Shown here one piece after another: positions 23,977 through 36,791 of a stretch of DNA of 64,000 nucleotides. This DNA comes from Psoroptes ovis (lineage: Eukaryota > Arthropoda > Arachnida > Sarcoptiformes > Psoroptidae), in NCBI GenBank assembly GCA_002943765.1, contig PQWQ01000020.1, positions 496,001 through 560,000 of the forward strand, given 5' to 3'. The notes beneath the pieces are model-generated. The model did no database searches, was not told the DNA's origin, and worked only from the letters and a program-made list of their open reading frames with translations. A program made the position numbers and the translations under genes. Within the stretch, counting starts at the first letter, position 1. Each line of letters begins with the position of its first letter.

Positions 23977-23994
23977 ACACACACACACACACAC
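23977..23994. repeat. CA dinucleotide repeat
   Basis: About nine CA units in intergenic DNA. Confidence 0.65.
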
Positions 23995-26900
23995 GTAAAT
24001 ATACATGTCATTGTTAAATTCACTGTCATTGTGTTCAATCACAATCAGTGAATTGATCAAATGTATAATACAATTATACTTGTAATTGTTTGACAAAAGG
24101 TTTTTTTTTTCAAACCTTACACACAAAATAATCATTTGAGATTGAAAATTTGTCGCAAGTTTATTAATAAACAAGGTAAAAAAAATATGTATTTCTCAGC
24201 TTTATTGAGAAACCTAGAACCTAGGTTCAAAGAAAAAACCCAAAACTCAAAGATTAAAAAGACCCAAGAAATCGGGAGCAATCAACAATTGATTGATTTA
24301 CATGAAATTTTTATGATTTTTGCCGAAAAAAAAAATTTGTTTGTCGGCAAAATAATTTGAAATTATGAATAATTTTTAAGTTAAGGTGTTAGTTATTTAT
24401 TTATTCATTGATTTCATGTCATTTCACATGAAATAAAAATGTATTTTATTTTCAAAAATAATAATGGACCAATTATTATAAGTAATAATAATAATAACTG
24501 GATTAACCCGACGACCACAATTTTCTTGTGAAAAAAAAAATTTCGAAAAATTGTTCGATTGACAATCGCTGGTGTAAATAAGTGAGTGTTAAATATGTCT
24601 AAGATAAATCTCCGAAATGCAATAAGAAATGAATGAAGATGGCGGCAATTTTTTTCAAGTAAAAAATGCACATATGGTTGTTGTTGGTAGTGGATCTGAC
24701 AAATTATTATTCGCTTATTAACCTTCAAACCCGAAAATTCAGTGAGAAAATAATCATGGATAATAAACAACAATAATAATCATAACAATTTCAAGGTAAA
24801 CAACCGAAGCCACCATACCCACACATATACATTCTGAACACCTGCGAATTTATTGAATTTACATAAAGTCAACAATTTTTCCTTGTTGGAGCTTGAATTG
24901 AACTTGCTTGAATTCAAAAGGAAAAAATATTTTTTGAACACTTTTGAACCTGTGCAATGCACAGCAAACACACACAACTCTTGAATAATAATAATAAAAC
25001 ATTTAAATATCAATTACCAAAATATCAATGGAACCAAATGGAACACTTTTGAATATTGAATATCAAAAAAATTTCAAGACCTTAGAAGTGAAAAATATAA
25101 ATGAATACACCAGGCATTTAAAATGAATGAGTCGTAGAAGAATGCTTAAAGAATGTATAATCGTGTAAGAATTTGGTACCGAAAAAAAAAAAAATTTCAA
25201 ACATTTCATTTACAACACATTCGATGAAATCGGTGATATCGATTTCAAAGACTTGTAAATTGGTTTATTGATTTTATATTTTCACCGATTGATTTGGCTT
25301 AGTTATTGATATATTATATATTTCTATTTTTTTCAAACACTCTCACTCCTATCTATTCATATTTGAATTTTTTTTTTTTTTGGCCCTGATCGTTATTTTA
25401 TTGTTGTTAACCTTTGCATGCAGCAGCAGGTATGCCAGGTATTTCTTTTTATTTGTTTGATGAATTGGTTCGTTGGCCTTTCAATTTTCTTTTGAAAACA
25501 CTTGGTCAAATTCTTTTTGGTGGCAAAAAAAAAAAAAAAAAAATCGATCACAGCAGACTGCGCGGTGCCAAATAACATTATGGATGAGTGAATGATGATG
25601 ATTTGAATATTGTACGGTGATATAATTTTTCACTGACCATTTTTGAGCTCGAGGGCAATTTCATTCAATTTGTATTCATTTCAAAAAAAAAAAAAAAAAA
25701 ATTCAATTGAAATTCCTTGGTTTGAATATTTGCAACACAAACAAAAGCATTTCGAACATGAATTTCTTTTGAAATTTACCCCATTTATTTGGTCCAGGGC
25801 CGAAATCTTACAGCAAAATTGACCAACAAAAATTTCAATTATGCAATTGAATACAACAAAAAAAAACGGCTTCAATAAAAAACTGAGAATTTGAAAAATA
25901 GATGAATCAAACAGCAAATTCTATTGGCTGATATCATAATGATAATAAACAGTCAAATTCGTGTATCGCGTGCTCAAATTCAATTAACCGTCATTTTTTT
26001 TTCTTTAAATGAAAATCGATTGATTTTTTTGAATATATTCAATCATTTGATGTATCAAACAAAAATGATTTCAATCAAATAACATATTTCAACTAATAAT
26101 AATAAAGATAATTTGAATTGAAAATCGATCGATCTTACGATATTTTGACATTATTTCCTATTTATTTATTTAGAAAATTTTGAAAATATTGAAAGCCATA
26201 AGGCTTAGTGAAGATGAAATATAATTTGAATTTGTGATCATCATCATAATCATAATCGTGAATCGTTATCATATGATCATTATCAATTCGTGGGCAGCAA
26301 TATAAGTAATTTCCGATTGAAATCAATATTGGAATCGATAATAAATTGATAAAATGAAAATAAATAAATAGTTTTTTGATACAAAAAGGAAGTCAAAAAC
26401 AATACGATTATCATTATTTGATTCAACAAACAAAAAAAAACTACGGAATAAAATGAATTCAAATTTATTCGATTCAACGAAAAAATTAGATAATCAGAGA
26501 AAAGCATTCAGCTGAAAATTACCGTTATTCTAGCCACTGAAGACCCGGGAAATCAAGGTCCATTTCAAAAATAATCAAAAATATGAGAAATTCTATTGAT
26601 GAATCGAAATCGAAACAGAAACATGTGTTTTATACAAAACAAAACACCTCTTAATCCTCTTAAATATCTCATTTAAAATGATTTGAAAAATTTAAAAGGA
26701 TTAGTAAAGTGATAAAAACGACTACAAATTTCAATCATCATCAAACATTGAATGTATCTTGAATTGACAATTATCCGAAATTCTTAAATAACAATAAATT
26801 AGAATTATTATTATTTCAACATTTACGAATTGTCAATATGTGTGTGTTTGGTGTAATATTTATACAAATTCAAATACATTTGTTGGTTTATCAATGATAA

Positions 26901-27084
26901 CAGTAAAAGAAAAAGTTGATGACCTTTGTGACAACAACCTGGTGAATCTTTTAATACATAATTCATTGATTTCATATATTTCAATTTATGTTGTAAGCAG
27001 AAATCATGCTTAATTCAATTGTGTAAATACATTATTAACATACAAACACACACAAATGATTGATAAAAAAAAGCATTGAATCTA

Positions 27085-27164
27085 TTAGGTTGTCCGGAAA
27101 ATTTATGCCGGTTATATCGTAGAAAATCATTAGAAAATCGACAAAAACTTTGTGGACAACCTAA
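27085..27164. mobile_element. Palindromic MITE copy 13 (rightmost)
   Basis: Begins TTAGGTTGTCCGGAAAA and ends CTTTGTGGACAACCTAA, flanked by TA on both sides. It is the last copy found; none follows to 64000. Confidence 0.9.
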
Positions 27165-30100
27165 TACATTATAAAAAATGATAATAAATACCGTTATCGC
27201 CTTTAGTTGTAATGAGGCATGACAAATTGTTTGGTGGTTTTTATCATTAATTTTAGCATTTTTTTTCACCAGCATATTGGAAACAACTTGACCCTTAGTC
27301 ATCATTCGATATTGAATAATCGTTTGCCGATTTTTGTATTCATACAAATTGTAGCAACGATTTGATTATACGAAGAAAATAACAAGTTCAAAATGAATAT
27401 TCTAATCGAATGAATTTTTCGAATGAAAAAATAGAAATCAAATAATCATTCATTATTAAGAAATCAACGGATTAGTGTTTATTTTTTTTGTGTTTGATTT
27501 GATTTGATTGAGTTTTATTCGAAATTTTCATTCAGCAACCCGAAATCAACATGAAACACTGATAGACCTAATGCTGTGCGAGAAAATAATTATTGTGTGT
27601 ATGTATGTGTTTAATGATTTTTAAATGCAAATTTTCAACTCTTATTTAAATCAGAAAAATTGACTTTTGAAAACTTATGCAAAATCTGTATGGAAAAATT
27701 GTTGGTTATTTTTATTAAATATTTTTCGATTCATTATATGAATCGGCACACAACGAGATCACCATTTATTATGCATATATAAATGACGCGTGAACGGAAA
27801 TCGGACGGAGCAAAACAGCGAAAATATTTCAGATTTCACATTGCTCACCTGGGTATCCGCGAACCACATGGAAAATATGTAGAAAATTAATCTTTTCTAT
27901 AAAATATCAATAAACAATGGAATCGAATCAAAGGAAAATTGAATCAATGAAAATGCACATAGAATAATATGATGGGAGAGAGACAGAAAAAAAAACTTAA
28001 TTTCCGTTTCGACCCGAAACCTATTTGTTCTTTTTTGTTTGGGTAAATATTTGAATCAAATAATCGAATCAAATCATATTTGATTTGATTGAACCTTTAA
28101 AATATTTCTAAAAGAGTTTTTGAATGGAAAATTAATAATTTCTAAATTATATATTAATGACATTTTTTTTAATCATTTCATCAATAATCAATCAATGATT
28201 TAATATATTTAAAATGAATGACTAAACAGGCAGACAGACAATCAATGGAAAATAACCGAAAAAATCGTTCACAATAAATGATTATAATAATCAAAATGAT
28301 ACATTCAAATATCGAGGAATTAAATTAGAAATTCATGGATAAATATTCATAAATATTCGCTTTCATATTCTCACATGATCTCTTTTTCATATGGCCGTTA
28401 TTCAAAATTCAATTAGGAAAATTGACTCTATGAACATTATCATTGTGTTACAATTTGCCATCTCTTGTGAATATTTAACCGAAAAAAATGAAATTATGAT
28501 GAAAACCTTTCGACATTTTGATGACAGAAGAGAATGAAAGAATAATGAAAACAATTTGAACAATTTTCAAGCAAAATTATTCAATTTATATACGCCCGAA
28601 TGAATACACATGCATTAATTTGATAGATTTTTTTGGCTGACTATAAATGCCGTATATACACCGATGATTATTGTAATAATAATCGCTGTTATTCAATGAA
28701 CAACCAAAAAAATCCGATTTAATTTATTCATTTTACACACAAACACAAATCATATTCAGCTAATTTAACAGTGAATAGTGGAGAGGAGAAAAAAAAAATC
28801 TGGTCATGAAAAATGAAAATAATGCGACCAGCAGCAGCAAATCATGTTTTATCCTCGCGATAAGGGCAAAGTTTTTTTTGGATAAGGGCATAAAACAGAT
28901 ATATTGTTGAATATTTGAACAAACGAACAAATGTATCCATGAATCCATTGAATAAATGAATCAAATATATTTGAAATTCGACAAAACAAAAATCAACAAA
29001 TGGTAAATAATGATTGGATAGAAAATATACATCAAAGCCACCAAACACATACAAACAGCAACAGTCGATTGATAGGATTCGATTATTTATCAAAGAAAAA
29101 AAATAATAATTTCTAGGTTCTATTCGATGATTTTCAATGTGCATTCAATTTGTATTAGAGTAAAACTAACAAAATTTCATATATCAAATACATACAGCAA
29201 ACAAACAAGTCAATATTTACCAAAGAAGAAAAATCAAAATCAAACCAAATCAACCAAATGCTTATCATGTTGTGTATATGATGGTGGTTCCAATCGTGTA
29301 TCGATTGATTGATTAATTTTTCTATTTGATTTTTTTTTATTTTATCGTCTTGCATTTTACTTTGAATAAGCGGCAACAAAAAAAATTGTTTACAAATTTT
29401 TTGTTGGTTGATGGTCGATGATCGTCTCTAGGATTTAAGGCCAACAAGTATATCAGAAATCAATGATCAAAAATTGTGGTCAATGACAATGTTTTTAAAC
29501 AAAAAAAAAAAAATTCTAAAGTCTAGGGCATTCAAATAAAATGTATTCGGAAAGAGTTAAGAATTTCACACTTTGAGAGTTGAAATTTCAATAAAAATTC
29601 GAAAATTTTCATAATCAAAAATCATATCAAGGGTCCAAATGATCAAAAAGGACCAATTAGATTCACAAAATATGCACAAATATTCAAAAGGCAAATATTT
29701 AAACGACGAATAACCAAACAGAAAAATTATCGTTTATTTGTTTTATTTCTCTCGATATTTCAAAGATATGGAAGCCATGGTGAAATTTATAAGCAACATA
29801 CAAACACAGCAACCAGTCATCATCATCATCACCAGCCAACACGACCACATCAAATAATCGAAAAATATCGATGATGATGGTTGATTGGAGGATCGATAAT
29901 AATCTAACACAAACACAAACACAAACACACACTAGTCAGAAAAATCAATTGGAAATGATGTTTTTTTTTCATTGTTACTTTGATTGATTGATTAATCATT
30001 TTGATTGTAACAAGATTTTTGTGTTCTGGTTGGAGGAAATCTGCTTCATTTTCAAAACTTGTTCAATTTTAAAAAATACTTTTTTTGTTCGAATCGATAA

Positions 30101-31676
30101 TCAAAATCAATTATGATTAATTAATGATCAATGAGAAAAACAATGAATGCAATTAATTAAAATTAATTTGTTTCAATTTCACAAATTTGAATCAAATTTG
30201 ATTTGATTCATTTATAATCAATCAATTGACAACAATTTTTATCGACATAATGGCGCCATTCATTTCAAAAATAAAATAAAATAAAAGTAAATGAGACAAC
30301 AAATGAAAACAAATGTGATAATCACTACGATGATATCGATATAATGAATAATGAATGATAATTCAACAATCGGAACATTGATTGACTGATTGCGAATCAA
30401 TTCATTGACCAGAAATCCAAATCAAAATTTTAGGCCGAACAAAATTTAATGGAAAAAAGTCCATTTGAATCAACAATTGACCATCGGAAAAAAAAACTAA
30501 TTTCAAAATATTCAATGTCAAACTTGTGACAACACCAACAACAGGTAAGATTCGATCTAAATCAACTTGATATTGATTTCAATTTTTTATAAATTTAAGA
30601 TCATCATCTATCAATTTATTTTCATTCCAATTTTCTTGTTGGCTTTGTTTAGCTCAAGAAATTAAATTTCAATTATATCTGAGATATAATTATTTCAAGT
30701 GTTTTATCGATAATTTATTATTTATTGATTTTCAAACCGTATCATATGTAGGTATAGGCTTTAAATATGTTATTTTTTTCCAAACAATGTCTGGAATGAT
30801 CACTGTTATCAATAATCAAAGTCGATCGATCAATTAATCAATGAATTCCAACTCATCAAAAATAGATTTAGAAAAAAACTTAATTGATTATAGATGATAT
30901 ATGTGGTATTAAAACGCAAATATCTATGCACATATGATAGATATGATTTGGAAATGTGCAAAAATTCTTAGATTTTCATTTTTTGAAGAGGAATAAGTAA
31001 AATTAATGAGAGAAATTAAGAAATTTCTATTGTATTTCATTATCATCATTATAATCATTACAAATGATACTATTTATCAAAAATATATCACAAGATTATT
31101 GTTAGAGACATTGATGGAAATTATTATTTTTTTCTTTTAAAAAGAAATTCAAAGAAATCATTTCATTTCATTTGCAAATTTGTGATTTATGAAAAAATTG
31201 GAGCAGAATTTTTTTTCTTAAAATTTTCAAACATTTGTGTTTCAAAATAATCAATTCAATCATTTATTCAAATATTTCTGTTAGTTGAAATATTATTACG
31301 ATAACAGCCATTATAATTGGACAAAACAATAAACTTGAAATAATATCAATTCTTAATAAACAATCTCAATAATAATAAACAATATTATTACTGCAAAATT
31401 ATTGAATGATGATAGATGATGATGTCAACATACGATCAAGTGGACCAATTTTAAAAACCTTTTCAATTTAAAATACCAAAAACAAATCAAATAAATCATT
31501 TCAGCAAATTTGTTAATTGTTTTTTTGAATGTGTAATTGAATAATAAATAATAGTTATTGAAATTATCATTGAAATAAGTGAATCAATTCTATCTACATC
31601 AAAGAATAAGAGGTAACATCGAAAAGTTAAAGTTATAATACCTCTTTTATATTTGAAGTGTATCAACGTGTCAACA

Positions 31677-32639
31677 ATGGAACAACAATCAGCCACAACA
31701 AAACCGACAATTGAGCCATTAATGATAAAAACAGATTCATCAATCGATGATGATAATCATGATGATCATCAACAACAACAGCAACAACCGGTCATTCAAA
31801 ATGATTCATTATCGTATTCAAATACAAATAATGGTAATATTAATGTTAATGAAATTAATGATAACTGTCAATCATCATCGACAACAACAACAATTACGAA
31901 TGATGATGATAATTTGATTGAATCACAACGGCAGCAGCAGCAGCAGCAGCAACAACAAAAACCACCACAACAATCATCATATTGGAATCCAGTTGATTAT
32001 TGTTGGAATAATGGAAATGTAGATACAATCGATGGATCATCATCATCAGCAGTAATACATGATTTGAATAATAACAATAATTATTATTTTCATTCGAATG
32101 ATTTACCACCACCATTAACAACATCGAATGATCATCATTATTATTATGATTATCATCATCATCATCCGCCTCATACACATCAAAATTATCATGAAAATAT
32201 TCACCAAAAATCATTGATTGATGTAAATGCAACGAATAATTTCAATAATTTAAATAATACAAATTCAAATAGTCATTATCATCCACAACCACAGCCACAG
32301 CATCAACAACAACAACATCATCATCATTATTATCATTTAGCACCAATAATTAATAATCAAAATAATTATCACATAACATCATTGGATAATGTACAATCAT
32401 CACAACTGTCTAATGATTCGACAACAGCAGCCATGCAACCATGTGATGAACAAGATGATTCCGCGTATCTTTCAACAGCACCATTGACAAAAAATGAAAC
32501 AAAACATTTACCGCCATTGCAATCATCTTCAACTTCGCCGCCGCCGCCACCACCACCACCACCATCATCAGAATCAATGTTGCCATCACTGCCAACAACA
32601 TCAATATTGGATATTGATGAATACAATAAAACCAGGTAA
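31677..32639 (+). CDS. Low-complexity coding exon of unknown identity
   Basis: An open frame from ATG at 31677 to TAA at 32637-32639 (320 residues) is rich in Gln, His, Asn, Ser and Pro, with polyglutamine and polyproline runs. No domain or signal peptide is visible; it starts MEQQSATTKP and ends ILDIDEYNKTR. The sequence ACCAG then GTAAAT at 32632-32641 could be a splice donor (exon end 32635, phase 2), so this may be the first coding exon of a larger gene. It cannot join the vnd exons at 40224 or 40968 by phase, and vnd's own ATG at 38733 has an in-frame stop just upstream. It could therefore be an intronless gene, an alternative 5' exon, or an exon whose partners I cannot see. Composition matches transcription-factor N-termini nearby. 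Confidence 0.5.
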   Translation: MEQQSATTKPTIEPLMIKTDSSIDDDNHDDHQQQQQQPVIQNDSLSYSNTNNGNINVNEINDNCQSSSTTTTITNDDDNLIESQRQQQQQQQQQKPPQQSSYWNPVDYCWNNGNVDTIDGSSSSAVIHDLNNNNNYYFHSNDLPPPLTTSNDHHYYYDYHHHHPPHTHQNYHENIHQKSLIDVNATNNFNNLNNTNSNSHYHPQPQPQHQQQQHHHHYYHLAPIINNQNNYHITSLDNVQSSQLSNDSTTAAMQPCDEQDDSAYLSTAPLTKNETKHLPPLQSSSTSPPPPPPPPPSSESMLPSLPTTSILDIDEYNKTR

Positions 32640-33241
32640 ATTTACCTTATTTATTTTCAAATGAATTTGAATTATTCGAGAAATATTTGAACTTTTACTG
32701 TTGCAATCAAAAAAATTTGCAAAATTTTGAAATCATTACTATCTATGTATCAATGATCATTTATAATAATTGTTTGAACACAAACATAACGTTTTGTCAT
32801 CGAAAAATGACTTTTGATTATCTGAAATAGATACTGTTAATGTGTGTGTGCTTGTGCATATACCTTAGAATCATTGAAATGAACACCTGCAAGAAAAAAT
32901 GAGCTAAAATATCATCGAAAATTTAAAAAAAAAAAATTTGAAAAATCGAAATGAAACGGGTACCTGTGAATGGGTCAAATTATTTTTCGATTGGAATGCA
33001 AATATTCACAATTTGATATTTGAATAAAAGTGAAAAAATTGATCAAATAAATAGTGATCAATAAATGATCCAACAAAAAAATATGTCCGTGTTTACACAA
33101 TCACAAGCAGCAAAAAAAAAGGGAAAATTTTTTCAGAAAAAAAATCAATTCAAAAGAATTTTTACGCAGAGAGAAGGAATGGATCGATTACGAATGATTT
33201 TTTGGATAGAAAATAGATATTGACTTTGACCTTTCTTCGAA

Positions 33242-33273
33242 TATATAAAACACGTGTGTTTTTTCAATTCATT
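33242..33273 (+). promoter_or_regulatory. Candidate vnd core promoter: TATA + E-box + initiator
   Basis: TATATAAA at 33242-33249 abuts ACACGTGT (33250-33257). The initiator TCATT follows with its A at 33271, 29 nt from the TATA start, the canonical spacing. A donor (AACCAG then GTAAAA) at 33335 would end a ~64-nt non-coding exon. The next gene on this strand is vnd, so a 5' UTR intron of about 5.3 kb is implied. Confidence 0.4.
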
Positions 33274-34823
33274 TTTTTATCAGAAAGCTATCAATACACA
33301 AATATTATTACATATATATTGACACCTTAACCAGGTAAAAACAGCAAACAATGATTTTCAAATATTCAATTTTTGAAAATCATATCATCGAAAAAATTGA
33401 ATCAATTGAAATCCTTCGAAATGTGCTAAGTAAACAAATCGAAAAATCTTTTATTTGATGATATGGATATACATGAAAATTTCAATATTTCTCTGTTTTT
33501 CGAGGAGGCAATTGACAAATAATAATAATAATAATAGCCAAATGGATCGGGTTTATGTTTGAATTTTGAAAAAATTATTGTCAAAAGAAAGATTTATTGT
33601 CTAATTCATTGTCGAATTCAAAAATATTCATATATATGCAAAATGCAAAATGCAAACACAACACAACACACACACACACACATTTTACACTACCCTATTG
33701 ACTTTTGACCTTTTGAAAATGCAAAAAATATTCTTTGACCTTCTGTATATTTCGATTTGAAAATGAGAGAACATTACGAAAAAAAGTGAAAAAACATTTA
33801 ACACATAAATTTTGGATTCTAAAATAATGATGAAAATAATACGAATATGAAATGAAATCAGCACTATCTTAAATGATTAATTAATCAATAATACTGAATA
33901 TTAGTTGTGATAAAAACTAAAAATTTTGTTAATTAAAATTTCTTTATTAATTAACAAAACGTTTATTCATTATGTTGATTGATAATTTTTTTTTTGGTCT
34001 TTTGTCATTCGACAAAATTCATTAATCATTTTTCAATGGAAAAAAACAAAACAAAACAAAAAATGACAAAACTTAGTTTAATCAGATCATCTTTGAAATG
34101 TTTCGAAAATGAAATCGAATTCAAACAATGAATAAAAAATGGAGTAAAATAATCGAAATAAACAAACATTGTTTATTCTATTCGTTCAGAAATAACGGAG
34201 GGCCAAAATTTGAACCAGATAGTGTTGAATGTTGATATCAAAGCAAAGAGAATCATTTTGAAAAATAATTTCAAAGTATTCAAAAATTGCTGATCGTTTT
34301 ATATACAAACGTTTTTGTTTGCGCTAGTTGCATGATTCAATTTTGCATCAAAAAACCAAGTAAACATGTTAATCAAACACATTTCCGCATCGATAGATCA
34401 TGCTAAATCAATAGTGTGAAAAAACAATGAAGAAAATTTGCGGTTAATTCTTTCTCTCTATTTCACTTTTGCCATCCATTATTCTTCATCAATATTTTGA
34501 AATATTTGCAACGAGAGTGTTGCGTGTGCAAGTGTTAATATAAATAATAACATTTTTTTGGTGCCATTTGCACAATCATTTCTGCCATTTATGGCATCAT
34601 CATCATCATTCACACACATGTGCGTGTGTACATCGACGCTTATGGTCGAACAAATTCAAATTCAGTAGTACTGATTTCAAGTAAAAAGATTCGACATTGT
34701 TTCGAAAATATTATTATCATTTATGAAACATCATCATCATTAGTGTACAACAATATTTTTTTCACAGTTTTACAAACACACACACAAATAGACTGTGTGT
34801 GCAAGTTTATCAAGCTTATTGTG

Positions 34824-34855
34824 TATTGTTTCAACAAAATTTTGTTGAAACAATA
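34824..34855. repeat. 32-bp perfect palindrome
   Basis: TATTGTTTCAACAAAA is followed immediately by its exact reverse complement, with no spacer. No flanking duplication or known family. Confidence 0.7.
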
Positions 34856-36351
34856 GAAAAATATAATCATTTTCATTATTATTATTATTATCAAAAAGTT
34901 TGTCATTGACTCACTCATTCACTCTCATTCATTCATTAATATTTGTTTTTTTGGTGATGGTGGTTATATGTGCTTATTAGTGTTATTATTTAGTACTATT
35001 ATTATTGTTATTAGTATAAGTAATAATAATAATGATTATATGAAACAAAATCATTGACAAAATTCATGTAATAATAATAATAATAATACACTCGGCACGT
35101 TTCCGTTGCGGTTAATGATGTTGATGATGATGTTTGGCGGCTGATTCCATTAAATATTTAGTTGGTTTTCCATTTTATTTTATGTGTATTAAACTTATAA
35201 ATATACGAATTTAATAATCTCAATGTTAAATCAATGATTGTGAATGTGAAAAACAAAAGAGAATCACCAAAGATGTTTCGAATGTTGAGCAGTTCATTTG
35301 ATTCAGATGTTAAAAAGAATCAAGTAATTCAGTGATTCAAAGTATTTCTGAAATTTGAAAATGTAATCAACACAATTTAACAAAGATACAAATACACAAA
35401 TGTGAACAAAATAAACAATGACAGTTAAACCAAAGCGTTAGGTCAAATAGACGAGTAAATAAACAAACAAACAAACACAAGCTCAAATCGATTCCACAAA
35501 TGGAAATTAATTATAATCTGTTTATTACCATTGAATGAATTGTAAAATGTAATTTGAAACATTAAAAATGTTCAAATGTGTGACCAAAAATAAACGATTC
35601 ATTGAATTTGTTATTGCATTTATTGGATTTTCGGACTATCCTCATAGTTAGCAAGTTAAATTGTTTGCTCGTATTTGAATTCAAAACAATATTTCTCAGG
35701 AAATTTAATTTCAGAACAATTTTTTGAAAATTGACCACAGAAAAATTAGGATTAAAGTCTGGAACAAAATTTAGAATTGACAGATAAGAAATAAGCATCA
35801 AATGATGCGTAAATAAATCTAATCAACACGCTCAATCATTCAAAGAGTTGAGGGCGATTATTCCTTTATCAATCAATATTAATGGATCCGATTTCAATCG
35901 ATCAAAATTGAAAATTCGAAAAACTTGAATTATTCTTATGATTTTCACGTTGAAACAATGAAATTCAAATCGAAACCAATAGCGTTAATCTTGCTGTGCT
36001 CATTATCGTAATCAATTTTTGGATATTTCATCTTTATTAACACCAAATATAACTGGTGAAATGAATGAAAATCATTCATTACATTATTTGGGACAAGCAA
36101 ACATACAAATAACAAAAAACGATAACCGAACCCTCCTGTGTTTTTCGGGTTCAAAATCCATTTATTCATAAAATTCAATAATCAACAAGGAAAATGTGAT
36201 TAATGATACATCACATAAATATTACTATTATTATTATTATTTTAAATAAATGTTATTAATTTCTATTGAATCAAATGAAATTCAAAGCTTAAATCATTGT
36301 TGTTGATTGTTTATGGATTATTATTATCATCATCATTATTGCACTCTGTAG

Positions 36352-36370
36352 GTGTGTGTGTGTGTGTGTG
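36352..36370. repeat. GT dinucleotide repeat
   Basis: About nine GT units in intergenic DNA. Confidence 0.65.
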
Positions 36371-36769
36371 CGGGTAATTCAATGTATTCAAATTTAAATG
36401 CATTTGGTTTAGGGGCTATGAAACCGATATATGTACACACATCGTTCGGTACCATTTCAAATGAAAATAGACCTTAGGGACCCATTATATGTCACGAATG
36501 AATAGAATAAATTATTGTTGATGATGTTTTTGAAAACGAAACTTTGCATTCGTATTTCGTATGCTGCATTTGTTGTTTGTGACATTTCATTTTTGACTTT
36601 TATTTGATATAATCACATGAATGATATATGATTTGTAGTTCAAAATTTGTTAAATTGTACGAACGTGCGCAGAAACGTTAGCATGAATAAAGGAAAAATT
36701 GCGGATTTATAAAATATACAATAACAATGAATTATCATTTGAATGAATAGTTGACATGAGATTAATTCA

Positions 36770-36791
36770 TTTTTTTTTTTTTTTTTTTTTT
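36770..36791. repeat. Poly-T tract
   Basis: An uninterrupted run of about 22 T, with no retroelement sequence recognised beside it. Confidence 0.65.

Larger units (their letters stand above)
15572..31676. other. 16-kb non-coding region between the homeobox gene and the orphan exon
   Basis: No coding exon with recognisable features was found. The region holds seven MITE copies (15995-27164), a 123-bp foldback (21533-21655), small inverted repeats (16244-16329, 17702-17726), a GC-richer patch with a miR-2-like sequence (about 19235-19510), YY1/Pho-like motifs (19241, 19304, 24636, 30249), and a GC-richer patch at 27774-27860 with a TATA-like box and a minus-strand donor. Reading frames here are short and low-complexity. 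The size and position upstream of a homeobox gene suggest cis-regulatory DNA, which is an inference. Confidence 0.65.

Noticed and set aside
4083..27164. CRISPR-like array of repeats
   Set aside because: Copies are irregularly spaced by kilobases, are individually palindromic, and lie in an animal genome. They are transposons.
27015..27347. 110-codon minus-strand reading frame
   Set aside because: It runs through MITE copy 13 and AT-rich flanks. The LGCPQSFCRF stretch is translated transposon arm; no domain.
31894..32626. Several minus-strand frames with poly-Ala, poly-Val and poly-Gly
   Set aside because: These are mirror frames of the Gln/Pro/Ser codon repeats in the plus-strand exon.
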